Assembly (NCBI GenBank): GCA_947495795.1
Contig: CANMAI010000008.1
Location: 124,001-188,000 of the forward strand
Direction of reading: 5' to 3'
From: an uncultured Paracoccaceae bacterium
GTDB taxonomy: Bacteria; Pseudomonadota; Alphaproteobacteria; Rhodobacterales; Rhodobacteraceae
Length of the DNA stretch: 64,000 nucleotides
This document shows, piece after piece, positions 25,149-34,134 of the stretch; positions within the stretch are counted from its first letter, which is position 1; each line of letters begins with the position of its first letter. The position numbers and the translations under genes were made by a program. The notes beneath the pieces are model-generated. The model saw only the letters and a program-made list of their open reading frames with translations. It was not told the origin of the DNA and ran no database searches.

Positions 25149-26453
25149 ATGAATATTCTCAGCAAAACAACTCTGGGGCTGGCGGCATCAGCACTGCTTG
25201 CTGCCGGAAGCAGCGCAGGCGCCCAATCGGTCGATCCGTTCGCCGCCAACGACGGCGCGTTTCCAACCGCAGAGCAATGGAGCGGCCCCTTCCGCACCGC
25301 AAATTTCGATTTTCCCGCCCAACAGCCCGCAGATACTTGGCGCAACAACGGCGGCATGGGCGCGGCCACGCTGGATAACATCCCAGGCTATGTCGATAAT
25401 CTCCGCGATTTCGTGGAGCCGAGCGTGCAGGGCATGATCGATAGCCCCCTCACATGGGATCACCGAGCCGAGGGTTGGTACGATATGCCCTGGACAGGAA
25501 AGGACAAGGAGGCGCTTCTCGGCTCTTTCTCCGGCCAGACGATCCTTGCCACAGCCTTTGAGGAATTCGGCCAGAAAGCCGCGTTCACCAACCACGCGAT
25601 CATCTACTACAATGATGTGGCCGCTGGCATGCTGGGCCGCATCTGGGAAAACCCGTTCGATCCGAATTTCAGCGCGATCAACTTCCCCGAAGGCTCCATG
25701 GTCATCAAGGCGCTCGGCGCAGAGGTTTCGGCGGAGGATTTCCCACCCATCGAGGGCAGCCAGATCTGGAACGTTTTTGCCAAGCCTTTTGGCTCGGACA
25801 GCAACAAAAAGGAAGTGGTCGATACCCACGTGATCCAGTTCGATATCGTGGTGAAAGACAGCATCGCCTCACCTCAAACCGGTTGGGTGTTTGCCACCTA
25901 CATCTACGATAAGGATGCAGCGGGCGAGACAACATGGGACAAGCTCACACCTCTTGGTGCGATGTGGGGCCTTGATCCCGAACTGGCGCGAGAGCCGGAT
26001 GGCGGCACGGGCAAGCTTCTGGAAAGCTGGGTTAGCCCCGATGCGCCTGCCTATGCTACGGCCACCCTTGGCTGGGGCGGCCGACTGTCCGGCCCGATGG
26101 ATCTGGCCGAGCGGGAGAATATCCTCTTCACCGATGGCACCCGCGAGCCGAACATGACCGATATCTCCGCCTGTCTCTCCTGCCACTCCACCGGCCAGAC
26201 ACCCTTTATCGCCAATCTCTACCCCGGGCCCAACAAAAGCTTCCCGCCCGCGGGCGAGACGTTTTTCATGTACCCGAAAGGCTCCGAGGATTGGGCGCGC
26301 TGGTATCGCAACCGCGAAGGCACATTGCCCTTCACACCGGTTGAAGGTGTCGTCGGTACGGATTACAATATGCTCCTGACTTTCGCACTCAATAATTTTT
26401 ATTCCGCTACCGGACAGGTCGAGAAAGTGACACCGCATATAAATGTCCACTAA
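25149..26453 (+). CDS. Secreted one-haem c-type cytochrome-like protein
   Basis: The 434-residue precursor has a Sec signal peptide (MNILSKTTLGLAASALLAAG, cleaved near GAQS). Near the C-terminus is one CLSCH haem-attachment motif (about residues 342-346), with candidate axial methionines downstream (FFMYPKG and NMLLTF). The N-terminal 330 residues are unlike small cytochromes c and have many Trp and Tyr residues. The family is unknown to me. A GGGGGAG ribosome site precedes the ATG at 25149. The stop overlaps the start of the cyclase-homolog gene by 11 nt, so the periplasmic haem protein and the signalling ATPase are made together. Confidence 0.82.
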   Translation: MNILSKTTLGLAASALLAAGSSAGAQSVDPFAANDGAFPTAEQWSGPFRTANFDFPAQQPADTWRNNGGMGAATLDNIPGYVDNLRDFVEPSVQGMIDSPLTWDHRAEGWYDMPWTGKDKEALLGSFSGQTILATAFEEFGQKAAFTNHAIIYYNDVAAGMLGRIWENPFDPNFSAINFPEGSMVIKALGAEVSAEDFPPIEGSQIWNVFAKPFGSDSNKKEVVDTHVIQFDIVVKDSIASPQTGWVFATYIYDKDAAGETTWDKLTPLGAMWGLDPELAREPDGGTGKLLESWVSPDAPAYATATLGWGGRLSGPMDLAERENILFTDGTREPNMTDISACLSCHSTGQTPFIANLYPGPNKSFPPAGETFFMYPKGSEDWARWYRNREGTLPFTPVEGVVGTDYNMLLTFALNNFYSATGQVEKVTPHINVH

Positions 26454-29394
26454 TCCTGGCCAAACAAAGGTGGTTGCTGTGAAAAGCGGTGGCGCATCCG
26501 ATCAGATCTGGCGGCGGGATAACGCCTTTCGCCAGATCACTGCGATGTTCGTCGATGTGGTTGATAGCTCCAGCCTGATGCAACAACTGGGGCTTGACGA
26601 CTACTCCGATTTTCTCAGTGATTTCCAAAGCCTCGTGGCGCGCGAAGCGGTCGCCGCAGGCGGCTACGTGGCCGAATATCTGGGCGACGGTGTGGTGCTT
26701 TACTTCGGCTATCCCAAGGTTTCCGATGAAGACCAGATCAACGCGATGTCCTGCGCGCTTTCCATCGTGGCCGCCGCCAAGGCAGAGGAGCTTCCTTTCG
26801 AGGGCCTGCGCATCGGCATCGCCACCGGGCAGAGCATTCTGGACCGGGATGAAAGCAATGCCAACACGCGCCGCGCAGTTGGCGATTGCCTCACCAAGGC
26901 GTCCCGCATTCAGGCGATCGCGGATGTAAACGCCATAGCCGTCTGCGCCACAACACCCAGTCTCACACGTGATCTTTTCACCTTTGCCAGCCTTGGTCAG
27001 CAGCATTTGAAGGGCTTTCCGCAGGCCGAAGAAATCTTCCAGCTCACCGGCCACCGCTCCGAGCGGCAGGTGGAGGAGCCCTATGCCGCCGCAAGGCTCA
27101 GCATCGGGCGCCAGAGGGAGCTTGATCAGGTCGCCACGGAATATTCGGATGCACAGGGGGGGCAGGGTCGGCTCGTCGTCGTACAGGGTGAGGCAGGCAT
27201 TGGCAAAAGCCACTTCTCCCGCAGCCTTGCCACCCGGCTGCTGGCGGATACGGCAGAGCCAACAGTGCTCTACTGCACCCCCATCACCGCCAAATCCAGC
27301 TTCCTGCCACTCGCCGATTTCCTTAACCTGCTGGCCCTGCGCCTTCTTCCGGAAACATTCCCCACGCGCCGTGCACGGCTGGAAAACCTGTTGAAACACC
27401 GCTTCCAATTCCCGCCCGGCCTTGATGAGGTGCTGCTTGCAAGCCTCCTGCCAAGTGCGGTGGAGACAGCTCAGGGCGGTGCTCGGCTCAATCTCTCAGG
27501 TGCGCGGGCCGCAGCGCTCGATATCCTCGCGGATCAGGTTCTGGCCATTCTCGCCGCGGAATGCCAGAATCTCGTCTTCCTCGAAGATCTCCACTGGGCC
27601 GATAGCGGCACACTGGAATTTCTCAAGGTGCTCTTCGAAAAGCGTGCGGCAGCCCCCGTCCTGATCGCCGCCACCACACGCCCCGAAGGCCCGATTTTTG
27701 CAGGCGGCATCACCGGTGATCACCTCGTCAGCCTCTCCCCACTCTCCCAATCGGAGAGCCGCGATATCATCGCAGCCCTCAACCCCGATCTTGATGCCAG
27801 CCAGTTGGAAAAAGCCTGCGCCAGTGCGGGCGGCCTGCCGCTTCTCCTGGAGGAATATGCCCAAGCCCTCGCCGTTGATCCGGAGGCAAAGGGCGCAGGG
27901 CTGGGGTCGGAGGTATCGGCCACCGTCAACGCCCTCGTCCAGACCAAGCTCGACAGGCTCGGCATCCACGCCCAGCGCCTTGTCGAGGTTGGTGCCGTCA
28001 TCGGCCAGCGCTTCCGAATGTCGCTTGCCAGCAATATAGCGGGGCTCGGCGAAGCACAGTTTGAGGGCGTTCTGGCCCATTTGCGCGAACTGGATCTCAT
28101 CCGCACCTTCTCCGGCTCTGGCAATGATCCCGTGATCGACTTCAAGCACGCCCTGATCAGCGATGCCATCTACGGCTCCATTCCCCGCCGCCGCCGCGCC
28201 CTTATTCACAACGCCATTGCGGAAGGGTTCGAGCAGGCAGAGGAAACCGTCAGCAACGCCGTTATCGCCTCGCATTTCGAACGGGCGGACAAACCGCTGA
28301 AGGCCGCGAAATACTACCTCGCCGCGGCGCAGGAAATGTCCAATCTCGGCGATCCGGGCCAGACGTTGCTTCAAGTGAACCACGCCATTGAATGCGCGAC
28401 CAAGCTTGAAGGCACAGCCGAAGGCGTGGCGATAGAGATCGAGGCGCGCGCGCTCGAAGGCCTCTCCCGCATGGTCATGCAAGGCCCGGGCAGCCCCGAT
28501 TTCGGCGGATCCGCCCTCAGGGCCCGCGAGCTTTCCCTCGAAACCGGTGCGGCACCCTCCGGGCAGGTGCTTTTTGGCGCGGGACTGCATTCCTGGGCCT
28601 CCGCCAAATACGGTCAGGCCAATGCCATGATCGCAGAGCTGCGCGAAAGCTTCCCGCCGGAAGATCCGGGCCCTGCCTTCGCGGCCAACCTTCTGGACGG
28701 CGTGGTCAGCTGGCATCGGGGCCAGACGCATACCGCTCTGGATGCGTTCAGCACCGTGATCGCCGATTTTCAGCCGCAGCGGGACGATCCGCTCTATGCG
28801 GAATATCTCATGGATTTCAAAACCTTCTCGGGTTTCTATTCCGGCCTTTGCTACGCCTCGCTCGGCCGCCATCAGGAGGCGGCGCAAACCACGGATCGGG
28901 CCCTTCAGTCCGCAAGCCCCCTGATGCGCCCGCATCCCATAGGTTTTGCCATGCTCGCCCGTGCGGTCACGGCGATGTTCGCGGGCAACGTCCCCCGAAC
29001 CGTGGAAGCCGCGGAACAATGCGTCCAGCATTCCACCAGCTTCGGTTTCCCCGAATTCATCGCCCTCGCAAACGCCTGCCTCGGCTGGGCCGCCCTTCGC
29101 CAAGGCAAGGCGGACAAAGGGCTGGAATTGATCCATGCAGGCCAGACCGGCTGGGCCGCCACCGGTTTCCGCTCGTGGGAAGGGCTCTTCACCGCACTCC
29201 ACATCGCGGGCCTCGGCGCCACCGGACAGGAAGACGCCGCACGCGCCGCCATCCTGCCCGCGCAGCAGTTGATAGAGGACCGGCAGGAGCATCAGTTCCT
29301 TGCCCTGATAGATGGGCTTGACGCCGCCCTCAACGGTCGCGAGGATCACTTCACGCCAGATCTCAAGCAGGTGGCCCCGGCGTTCCTGCTCTGA
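26443..29394 (+). CDS. Class III cyclase-homology / AAA ATPase / TPR signalling protein
   Basis: The 983-residue protein has a cyclase homology domain (about 30-200), an AAA_16-type ATPase (Walker A GEAGIGKS at 249-256, Walker B LVFLEDLHWAD) and a long helical TPR-like C-terminus (about 600-960). The metal-binding Asp residues of class III cyclases are present (Asp38 in FVDVVDSS, Asp82 in LGDGVV), as is the Arg of KASRI (155). However, the base-recognising Lys, four residues before the second Asp, is Glu78, and the transition-state Asn, four residues before the Arg, is Thr151. It may be catalytically inactive or altered in specificity. It overlaps the cytochrome gene and precedes a Crp-family gene by 24 bp. 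Confidence 0.9.
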   Translation: MSTNPGQTKVVAVKSGGASDQIWRRDNAFRQITAMFVDVVDSSSLMQQLGLDDYSDFLSDFQSLVAREAVAAGGYVAEYLGDGVVLYFGYPKVSDEDQINAMSCALSIVAAAKAEELPFEGLRIGIATGQSILDRDESNANTRRAVGDCLTKASRIQAIADVNAIAVCATTPSLTRDLFTFASLGQQHLKGFPQAEEIFQLTGHRSERQVEEPYAAARLSIGRQRELDQVATEYSDAQGGQGRLVVVQGEAGIGKSHFSRSLATRLLADTAEPTVLYCTPITAKSSFLPLADFLNLLALRLLPETFPTRRARLENLLKHRFQFPPGLDEVLLASLLPSAVETAQGGARLNLSGARAAALDILADQVLAILAAECQNLVFLEDLHWADSGTLEFLKVLFEKRAAAPVLIAATTRPEGPIFAGGITGDHLVSLSPLSQSESRDIIAALNPDLDASQLEKACASAGGLPLLLEEYAQALAVDPEAKGAGLGSEVSATVNALVQTKLDRLGIHAQRLVEVGAVIGQRFRMSLASNIAGLGEAQFEGVLAHLRELDLIRTFSGSGNDPVIDFKHALISDAIYGSIPRRRRALIHNAIAEGFEQAEETVSNAVIASHFERADKPLKAAKYYLAAAQEMSNLGDPGQTLLQVNHAIECATKLEGTAEGVAIEIEARALEGLSRMVMQGPGSPDFGGSALRARELSLETGAAPSGQVLFGAGLHSWASAKYGQANAMIAELRESFPPEDPGPAFAANLLDGVVSWHRGQTHTALDAFSTVIADFQPQRDDPLYAEYLMDFKTFSGFYSGLCYASLGRHQEAAQTTDRALQSASPLMRPHPIGFAMLARAVTAMFAGNVPRTVEAAEQCVQHSTSFGFPEFIALANACLGWAALRQGKADKGLELIHAGQTGWAATGFRSWEGLFTALHIAGLGATGQEDAARAAILPAQQLIEDRQEHQFLALIDGLDAALNGREDHFTPDLKQVAPAFLL

Positions 29395-29418
29395 AGTAGT
29401 CACCACCGGAGAGTTTCA

Positions 29419-30105
29419 ATGCCTATTCCAGCACCAGCCGAGATCCTGACGCAATGCCCGCTCTTCGCGGATCTCAATACCGAGCAGATCTCCAGCATCG
29501 CAAAACGCTGCACGATGCGCACCACACGCAAGGGCGAGGTGCTGTTCAGCCAGGGCGATGACAGCGAAAGCCTCTTCATCATGGTGGAAGGTGCCGCCAC
29601 GATCTCCCTGCTGTCCGAGGCCGGGCGAGAGATGATCTTTCACATCGCCAAACCGGGTGACAGTATCGGAGAGATCTCGCTCCTCGATGGCGAGCCCCGC
29701 TCCGCCACCTGCACCATCCGCGATGTGGGCCGCGTCCTCGTGCTGCGCCGCGCCGATTTTCTGGCGCTTCTCGATGATCCGGCACTCTCGCGCAGCATCA
29801 TCAACGTGCTCTGCATGCTGCTCCGCCGCTCCACCGACCGCGCCGAATTCCTCGCACTCCGCCCGCTCCGCGCGCGCGTCGCCCATGTGCTGATGGGCAA
29901 TGCGATAGAGGATGGCCCCCGCCCGCCGCAAGTCCGGCTGACACAGCAGGAACTGGCGCTGATGTGCGGCGCCGCGCGTCCGCGCGTGAACCAGATCCTG
30001 AAGGCACTCGAAGCCGAAGGCGTCATTTCGAAAGACGGACGCATCACGCTCCTCTCCGATATGGAAGCGCTCGAAGACATCGCGCAGGAACTGGACGAAC
30101 TCTGA
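29419..30105 (+). CDS. Crp/Fnr family transcriptional regulator with cNMP-binding domain
   Basis: The 228-residue protein has an N-terminal cyclic-nucleotide-binding fold. The phosphate-binding cassette GDSIGEISLLDGEPRSATCTI (about residues 76-96) keeps the Gly-Glu and Arg-Ser of cNMP binders. A C-terminal winged helix follows (LTQQELALMCGAARPRVNQILKALEAEGVI). There is no Cys cluster, so it is not an oxygen-sensing FNR. The gene lies 24 bp after the cyclase-homolog gene and has its own ribosome site. The pair looks like a nucleotide-signal source and receptor, which makes the altered cyclase residues notable. Confidence 0.93.
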   Translation: MPIPAPAEILTQCPLFADLNTEQISSIAKRCTMRTTRKGEVLFSQGDDSESLFIMVEGAATISLLSEAGREMIFHIAKPGDSIGEISLLDGEPRSATCTIRDVGRVLVLRRADFLALLDDPALSRSIINVLCMLLRRSTDRAEFLALRPLRARVAHVLMGNAIEDGPRPPQVRLTQQELALMCGAARPRVNQILKALEAEGVISKDGRITLLSDMEALEDIAQELDEL

Positions 30106-30518
30106 GCGTTGGTGCGAAGGCCCGAAATCAGAACTCGACTGTCAAAACCACTGCAACCTCTGCGCGCCTGCGGGCGTGGAACAAAGCGCATCTCTGCCTC
30201 GATCCGACGGATGATCGCTCCCCCATTAACGGGCCGCGTCCATGCAATACTCGCGCAAACACCAAGCATGACCCAAACCACACCTTCATCCCGGTGTTTG
30301 CCTGGGTCGGCAGTGCGGGCAAAGCGGATGCTAGAGAAGTGGAACGAACCTTCGCTTTTCAAAGGCGCGCCACGAACGGTGGTTTTATAAAAGACGGAAG
30401 CCTGTTTGATATGGCATGTTCCGCTTCACTGGGTGGTGGCCCCAGGTGCAACTGGTTTTCCTGCCGCAGCATTTGCTACAATACGTGTGGTTTCAGCCTC
30501 ACAGAAGGGAGTGCAGTT
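30106..30518. other. 413-bp stretch without a recognisable gene
   Basis: I find no credible coding sequence in either direction. Several open frames cross it but none has a start with ribosome site or a family match. It probably contains the 3' end of the Crp transcript and the promoter of the SnoaL-like gene. No dyad of note was seen, and composition drops in GC toward 30500. Confidence 0.5.
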
Positions 30519-30887
30519 ATGTCGCTTACCGAATTCATCAAACAGTATGAAGCCGCTCTTGGAACCCAAGATTGGACTTTGGTTGCGCCACTGATCAGTG
30601 ATGAGGCCAGAGTGGTTTTTTCCGATGGTTCTGTGCATGCTGGCAAAGACGCAATCAAGATCGCATACGAGCGCAACTTCGCAACAATCAAGAATGAAGC
30701 GTACAGGATGGAGAATGTCTATTGGCTGCTGGAAACACCAGATAGCGCGGCATATATGTTTGATTTCTATTGGGCTGGTGTCATTCAGGGCCGCGAAGCG
30801 TCAGGTTCTGGGCGGGGTACAGCAGTTTTGGTTCGACAGGCTGATCGGTGGGTGCTGGTTGGGGAGCAGCTGGGGCCAAAGTCCTAG
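30519..30887 (+). CDS. SnoaL-like / DUF4440-type NTF2-fold protein
   Basis: The 122-residue protein has the NTF2-like pattern: helix SLTEFIKQYEAALGTQDWTLVAPLISDEARVVFSDGSVHAGKDAIKIAYERNF, then a beta sheet with YMFDFYWAGVIQG and ending GRGTAVLVRQADRWVLVGEQLG. Members are ketosteroid-isomerase-like enzymes or stress proteins; the reaction here is not clear. AGAAGGGAG 7 nt before the ATG at 30519 fixes the start. GC content is lower than in the neighbours and non-coding DNA flanks it on both sides, so it may have been acquired. Confidence 0.82.
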   Translation: MSLTEFIKQYEAALGTQDWTLVAPLISDEARVVFSDGSVHAGKDAIKIAYERNFATIKNEAYRMENVYWLLETPDSAAYMFDFYWAGVIQGREASGSGRGTAVLVRQADRWVLVGEQLGPKS

Positions 30888-31109
30888 AACCGAGTGTTTT
30901 CGCTCAGCCAGAACTGATATTTGATGGTCGCGCAACATCTCTCATTCAGGCCTCAAAGCGGACCTTGGCTGCGATCGGCACGGCGGCCCGCTTAACCATT
31001 TTTCCGGAATTCAGGTCAGTTCATGACGTGAAGGTCAGAGTTATCGGACGTTTGTCACTGGCGCCGACAGAACCTGCATTGCGGACATTCCAGACGCCAC
31101 TTCCACCCG

Positions 31110-32594
31110 CTACCGGCTCAAGGTCCGCGCAACCGCATCCTTCCAGCCTGCATATTTCGCATCCCGTCTGGCCGTTTCCATCTCGGGCTCGAACCGGCGC
31201 TCCAAAGCCCAGCTCTCGGCAAACCCCTCCATGTCCGGGTAGATCCCCGCCCGCATCCCCGCAAGCCATGCCGCCCCCAAAGCGGTCGTCTCGAGCACGG
31301 CGGGCCGATCGACGGAAGCGCCCAGCATATCCGCCAGAAACTGCATCGTCCAATCAGAGGCAGACATGCCCCCATCCACGCGCAAAACGGCCTCTCCACT
31401 GCCGTCCCAATCCGCCTGCATCGCTTCCAGCAGATCGCGCGTCTGGTAAGCCACGCTCTCCAGGGCTGCACGCGCAAACTCGGCCGGGCCGGAACCGCGC
31501 GTCAGCCCGTAAATCGCTCCCCGGCAATCGGCATCCCAGTAGGGTGCGCCCAGCCCGGTAAAAGCGGGCACCAGATAAAGCGGCTGCGTCTCATCCGCCG
31601 CTTCCGCCAGCGGTTGCGTCTCGCTCGCCTCGCGGATCATCTTCAATCCGTCCCGCAACCATTGCACTACCGCCCCGGCGATGAAGATCGATCCCTCAAG
31701 CGCATAGGTCGGCTTGCCGTCCAGCTGATAGGCAATCGTCGTCAGCAGCCGGTTCGTACTCGCAACCGGCGCATCACCGGTGTTCAGCAATGCAAAACAC
31801 CCGGTCCCGTAAGTCGATTTCAGCATGCCGGGGCTGAAACAGGCTTGCCCCACCGTCGCCGCCTGCTGATCCCCCGCCACACCCAGAATGGGCAGCGGCC
31901 GCCCGAAGATATCCCCCCGCGCCATGCCGAAATCCGCCGCGCAATCCTTCACCTCCGGCAGCATCTCCATCGGGATATCGAGCAATGCGCAGATATCCGC
32001 ATCCCAACACCCATCATGAATATTATAGAGCATCGTGCGCGCGGCATTCGTGGCGTCGGTCACATGCTCCGCCCCGCCGGTCAGCCGCCAGATCAGAAAG
32101 CTGTCCACTGTCCCGAACGCCAGCTCACCGGCAGCAGCCCGCGCCCGCGATCCTTCAATATGGTCCAGTATCCACGCAAGCTTGGTGGCGGAAAAATACG
32201 GATCCACCAGAAGCCCGGTCCGCGCCGTGATCAGATCACCGTGGCCATCGGCCCGCAGTTTCGCACAAAAATCCGCCGTTCGCCGATCCTGCCATACAAT
32301 CGCATTGTAGATTGGCTTGCCCGTCGCCTTCTCCCATACCAGCGTCGTCTCCCGCTGGTTGGTGATCCCGATCGCGGCAATATCCTCCGGCGTCAGCCCG
32401 GCCCGCTCTATCGCGCCCCGGCACGTACCCGCCGTGGTGGACCACAGATCCGCCGGATCGTGCTCCACCCAGCCCGAATCCGGGAAATGCTGCGGAAATT
32501 CCTCCTGCGCCCGCGCCACCACGCGCATATCCTTGTCAAAGATAATGGCGCGGCTCGATGTCGTCCCCTGATCAATCGCCAGAATATGCGTCAT
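31110..32594 (-). CDS. glpK: Glycerol kinase
   Basis: GlpK phosphorylates glycerol to glycerol 3-phosphate in the cytoplasm. The 494-residue protein has the FGGY-kinase phosphate-1 motif [15 protein letters not shown] (about residues 6-20), TNQRETT, WQDRRT, the SKYGTG-like SSTYGTGCF equivalent ([15 protein letters not shown]) and the C-terminal [18 protein letters not shown] signature. The length is typical. The ATG at 32594 has GGAGAG upstream; a longer frame to 32657 is not needed. No glpF or glpD is adjacent, so it is a single-gene unit here. Confidence 0.96.
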   Translation of the reverse strand: MTHILAIDQGTTSSRAIIFDKDMRVVARAQEEFPQHFPDSGWVEHDPADLWSTTAGTCRGAIERAGLTPEDIAAIGITNQRETTLVWEKATGKPIYNAIVWQDRRTADFCAKLRADGHGDLITARTGLLVDPYFSATKLAWILDHIEGSRARAAAGELAFGTVDSFLIWRLTGGAEHVTDATNAARTMLYNIHDGCWDADICALLDIPMEMLPEVKDCAADFGMARGDIFGRPLPILGVAGDQQAATVGQACFSPGMLKSTYGTGCFALLNTGDAPVASTNRLLTTIAYQLDGKPTYALEGSIFIAGAVVQWLRDGLKMIREASETQPLAEAADETQPLYLVPAFTGLGAPYWDADCRGAIYGLTRGSGPAEFARAALESVAYQTRDLLEAMQADWDGSGEAVLRVDGGMSASDWTMQFLADMLGASVDRPAVLETTALGAAWLAGMRAGIYPDMEGFAESWALERRFEPEMETARRDAKYAGWKDAVARTLSR

Positions 32595-32714
32595 GATGCA
32601 TCTCTCCCCAGTTCCCGTCTTTCGCGCCAGATTGCACAAGGCCAGCGCACCCCGCAAGCCACCGCCTTGACAGCACAGCCTTTTCTCCGCGACGGTATGT
32701 TGGGGAGCTTACCG

Positions 32715-33170
32715 ATGATCACATTTCGTATTCTGGAACCGAAAGACTACCCGATGCTGCGCGAATGGCTCTCCCGCGCCCATATGAAACCCTGGTGGGA
32801 TGAAGGTTACGACACCGTGGCGCAGGTTGCCGCCAGCTACTCGCGCAACCCGGCCACCACGTGGCGCTTCATTGCGGAGCAGGATGGCAAGGATATCGGC
32901 TATCTTCAGTACTGGCGCGAGCGCGGGCTCGCGGGCGTCGATCAATTCCTTGCCGATGGTGAAATGCTCGGCAACGGCCTCGGCCCGGAAACACTGCTGG
33001 CCTTCATCGCGCATCTCGAAAACATGGGCGTAAAGGATCCGATCACTGTTGATCCCCATATCGAGAACACCCGCGCCATCCGCTGTTACGAGAAATGCGG
33101 CTTTATCCACGATCCCATGCGCTCGACCAAAACCACCTATTTCATGGAGCGCCCCGCAACAGCCGAATAG
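32715..33170 (+). CDS. GNAT acetyltransferase, aminoglycoside AAC(6')-like
   Basis: The 151-residue protein resembles the AAC(6')-Ib branch of GNAT enzymes: GVDQFLADGEMLGNGLGPETLLAFI (acetyl-CoA-binding loop), then VDPHIENTRAIRCYEKCGFI. Members transfer acetyl to aminoglycosides or to other amines. Chromosomal homologs in marine bacteria often have unknown natural substrates, so resistance should not be assumed. GGGGAG at 32702-32707 selects the ATG at 32715 over one at 32697. A 22-bp stem hairpin begins 2 nt after its stop. Confidence 0.88.
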   Translation: MITFRILEPKDYPMLREWLSRAHMKPWWDEGYDTVAQVAASYSRNPATTWRFIAEQDGKDIGYLQYWRERGLAGVDQFLADGEMLGNGLGPETLLAFIAHLENMGVKDPITVDPHIENTRAIRCYEKCGFIHDPMRSTKTTYFMERPATAE

Positions 33171-33172
33171 CC

Positions 33173-33248
33173 GCCTCTCCACCGCGATGATCAGTGGGGG
33201 CGGGGGTGGGCGGGTGGGAGCCAACGCTGATCATCGCGGTGGAGAGGC
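33173..33248. repeat. G-tract-loop hairpin element 1
   Basis: A perfect 22-bp inverted repeat (arms 33173-33194 and 33227-33248) encloses a 32-nt loop (33195-33226) with five G-runs of 3-5 G on the plus strand, able to form a G-quadruplex. The inner arm GCGATGATC and the loop are shared with element 2 at 55200, and the loop with element 3 at 46291. It starts 2 nt after the GNAT stop codon. No T-run follows, so it is not an ordinary terminator. Confidence 0.9.
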
Positions 33249-33253
33249 AGCCC

Positions 33254-33284
33254 AAAGAAAAAGGGCGCGCCCGAAGGCCCGCCC
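33254..33284 (-). terminator. Intrinsic terminator of the minus-strand gene at 33309
   Basis: On the minus strand a 9-bp stem with one G-G mismatch (GGGCGGGCC with GGCGCGCCC) is capped by UUCG and followed by UUUUUCUUU. It lies 25 bp after the stop of the 100-aa gene and abuts G-tract hairpin element 1. Confidence 0.85.
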
Positions 33285-33308
33285 CATATTCCAGCAAAAG
33301 AAAACCCG

Positions 33309-33611
33309 TCAGGCAGCTGCCCGACGCTCGCTTTCTTCCCGGCTCAGCGCCACGGATGTCCGCACACCGCGCTTCACGAATTCCATCAAGCCGTTCACAC
33401 AGCGCTCGGACGGGTCGATCCCCGCACAGCTCAGCACTTCACGCCCGTCGCGAGAGCGTGCCCAGCGCGCAATCACTTCCGGCCCGTTGCCATATTTCTT
33501 GTCATCCGCAATTGCATCATCCAATGCGGCCAGCACAACGGCAGCGAAGAGTTTCCGCGCCCGAGAGCCCTGATCATTGGCGTAAGCAGCTGCATCTACG
33601 TAATCGAACAC
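33309..33611 (-). CDS. Conserved 100-aa roseobacter protein (possibly DUF6280)
   Basis: The 100-residue soluble protein is strongly patterned, with GSRARKLFAAVVLAALDDAIADDKKYGNG, then ARWARSRDGREVLSCAGIDPSERCVNGLMEFVKRGVRTSVALSREESERR. From memory this matches a small family restricted to Rhodobacterales (DUF6280), with no known function. It starts at a GTG (33611) with GGGAGAG 4 nt upstream. It has its own terminator and 520 bp of non-coding DNA upstream, so it is monocistronic. Confidence 0.82.
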   Translation of the reverse strand: MFDYVDAAAYANDQGSRARKLFAAVVLAALDDAIADDKKYGNGPEVIARWARSRDGREVLSCAGIDPSERCVNGLMEFVKRGVRTSVALSREESERRAAA

Positions 33612-34134
33612 TACGCTCTCCCGTAATCTCGTTTTTTCGAAGTTAGTCGCAATATGTCATCTTTTCGACACATAAGAAGTGCGTTTTCCGCATGGCAGCC
33701 ATGTGCCAGACGCATTGCTCTCCCAACTGCTCTACTTCCCCATAGCTCGCAATCCGAGCATTCTCATAGCTTTTTGATCTAGTCAGCAAATACTCCGCTT
33801 CAAGCCCGATCCGGCAAAATGAGGCCGATTCAAGGCAAAATTACCCTATACAGACGAATGTCGAACAGCTCCGCTGTCTCAGCCGCCCGCTGACGCAACA
33901 AACAGCAACGCGATCATAGCCCCATATCTCTCGCCCCACGACATTCCGCAGGTATCTCCGGCCGGGCACAGCCTTCATCACTGGCTGATTGCCAGCACCT
34001 CAAATCCACTCTGGGCTGTGAGGATTGACGCATTGCGGGGCATCCGGCCACCCTAACATTCCCTAGCGTCAATCTTCGACAGCCAGCCTTGTTCCGATTC
34101 CCTGGCGCATACCAACAGTAAAGAGGACAACAAC
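33612..34134. other. 523-bp divergent intergenic region
   Basis: This region separates two divergent starts (the 100-aa gene and the RTX gene). It is AT-richer than the surroundings, without a credible open frame. The one clear structure is the 9-bp dyad at 34023-34074. AAGAGGAC just before 34135 is the ribosome site of the RTX gene. Promoters for both genes must lie here, but no match to both -35 and -10 was convincing. Confidence 0.6.
34023..34074. promoter_or_regulatory. 9-bp dyad upstream of the RTX gene
   Basis: GATTGACGC (34023-34031) and GCGTCAATC (34066-34074) form a perfect inverted repeat with a 34-nt spacer, ending 60 bp before the RTX start codon. Each arm could be a half-site for a dimeric regulator, or the pair could form a 5' hairpin in the transcript. 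Confidence 0.4.

Noticed and set aside
27496-29406. Long minus-strand open frame (over 600 codons) opposite the cyclase/ATPase gene
   Set aside because: It is the mirror of a high-GC coding frame, has no family match or ribosome site, and the plus-strand protein shows clear domain motifs.
18251-31100. Similarity between the empty stretches near 18.3 kb and 30.9 kb (both contain a GCGGAC-N-TTG motif)
   Set aside because: The shared part is too short to call a repeat without an alignment.
32715-33170. Calling the GNAT protein an aminoglycoside resistance gene
   Set aside because: The match is to the general AAC(6') fold and loop motifs only; chromosomal marine homologs often have other substrates.
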